Source: Lamellibrachia columna
Lineage: Eukaryota > Annelida > Polychaeta > Sabellida > Siboglinidae
Assembly: GCA_963662155.1 (NCBI GenBank)
Contig: OY759273.1
Location: forward strand, 25,637,956 to 25,701,955
Length of the DNA: 64,000 nt
Direction of reading: 5' to 3'
The first letter of the stretch is position 1. The number at the start of each line of letters is the position of its first letter. Positions 62,896-64,000 of the stretch are shown here, piece by piece. Under the pieces are notes generated by a model. It had not been told where the DNA came from. It did not search any database and saw nothing but the letters and a program-made list of their open reading frames with translations. The translations under genes were made by a program, and so were the position numbers.

Positions 62896-64000
62896 CCACT
62901 CTGCTATGGACACGATGGAAAAAAGAAGACAGTTATACACAAGGAGACATACTCAGGAGAAGGACACAGATGAGGATAAAAACACAACGAAGTGTCAGTT
63001 TGCTGGTCACCAGCCCGAGAGAGGTAACCTACGCAACATATTTGTCGACACAAGTGAGGTGAATAATTAATTATTCATTAAAGTAAAGTAATTAATTGTA
63101 GCATGGTATTATTATATGTATTGCCATATAATTGCTGAGTCGACGTTTATGATTTCATGACGAAATTATATCTCGACTGTCCCTGCAGTGCGACAATACA
63201 TGTCGACCGTCAACAATTCACTACTTGGCGTTTTCTCGCATGCGAGATGTCGTTGTCATGGCAACGCCCACCGGGGCCCATTCCATACATAATTATGATG
63301 GGTGTTAAAAGAGGATAATAATAATAATTAACTTCTATGACGCCTATATCCTCAGGAACCTGAGCTCAGAGGCCCAACAAAACAGAATCGTTAAGCATAA
63401 TCATCAACAGGCACGCGCAAAGGTCATTATTACAACGAGGGACAACCGATGATTTATGGTTGAAATGCAATTTGGAATAAATATGTCTTGGTGTTTTTTT
63501 CGGAAGGTAGCTATAGTTTCAGATGAACATGTACTCTCATAGCGCTAGCTTGAGAACGCCTGTTTGGGCGTGGTAAGTGTTTCGGGAATCGCAGGTGCCC
63601 CCGTGAGGTGTTTCCAACAGGGCGACTATATAGTTTACTATTGCGATAGTACTGCGATAGTATTGCGATAGTATCACGGAATAACGAATAGTCAGAAAAA
63701 CATTTCCAAACCGTAATTGATGGGTTGCGCTACCTGGTAGCCTTGGAGGTAGTTGATTAAACATCCTGAAGCCGTAAATTACGTTGCTTATAGTAGAAAC
63801 ATATGCTTAATTATATCGTTACAGCGATACAAGTGGATCTTCTGACGATTATAGCCGTTACTATCGATAGTTCAGTGCACTATCGACAATGACTATCAGT
63901 ATTTAAATTTACTATCGATCGTATTGCATCGTCATATCGAATGCGATGCATCAATAATAATGCAATGTATTTGTTACACCCCTAATTTCTAACCATAATT

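Larger units (their letters stand above)
59951..63984. mobile_element. Region bounded by hAT-like inverted ends
   Basis: The left end TAGGGGTGTAACGATACA and the right end, read in reverse as TAGGGGTGTAACAAATACA, share an imperfect inverted repeat of about 80 bases, including ACGATGCAATAC and TCGATAGTAAAT. This end type is common in animal hAT elements. The eight-base flanks differ and no transposase frame is seen inside, so these may be two separate insertions. Confidence 0.4.

Overview
The window looks like nuclear DNA of a marine invertebrate, probably a mollusc or similar lophotrochozoan. This is an inference from small intron-containing C-type lectin genes, a CR1/L2-type LINE, THAP-like sequence and very heavy microsatellite load; no marker fixes the species. 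There are no bacterial operons, no convincing tRNA or rRNA gene and no CRISPR array. Most of the sequence is repeat-derived, and most long open frames are translations of simple repeats.

The host genes that can be recognised are three paralogous secreted C-type lectin genes with the same three coding exons (signal peptide plus coiled coil, first half of the lectin domain, second half with QPD and WND) and the same phase-1 introns. Lectin C (about 6602-9948, plus strand) has an exon 1 shortened and frameshifted by deletion. Lectin A (about 19492-16335, minus strand) has a one-base insertion that removes the WND motif. Lectin B (about 33852-31510, minus strand) is open throughout and encodes 221 residues. 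A and B lie in a duplicated block of 3-4 kb (16205-20171 and 31382-34552). A and B have also lost a lectin-domain cysteine that C keeps.

Mobile DNA: a long CR1/L2-type LINE on the minus strand (14960-10702) has an intact ORF1 with an SGNH-hydrolase domain and a broken ORF2 (endonuclease plus reverse transcriptase). Related pieces lie at 1-80, 34869-35311, 38605-38999, 40640-41950 and 55598-55838. Pieces of a different non-LTR element lie at 10094-10287 and 27796-27995. Candidate DNA transposons with inverted ends lie at 25207-26394 and 59951-63984, a perfect 36-bp palindrome at 22371-22477, and a pair of inverted repeat arms at 2881-3010 and 6260-6396. A dispersed repeat occurs at 853-1820 and 20311-21279, and a second composite unit at 27120-29130 and 35890-39920.

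Layout: 0-6.4 kb repeats; 6.4-10 kb lectin C; 10-15.5 kb LINE nest; 16.2-20.2 kb lectin A; 20.2-31.4 kb repeats and MITE-like elements; 31.4-34.6 kb lectin B; 34.9-42 kb LINE fragments and the second composite unit; 42.4-44.6 kb CpG-rich DNA with a degenerate THAP-domain frame; 44.8-59.7 kb five minisatellite or satellite arrays separated by DNA with no recognisable gene; 59.9-64 kb a region bounded by hAT-like inverted ends. Apart from the lectins, no set of genes here appears to work together.
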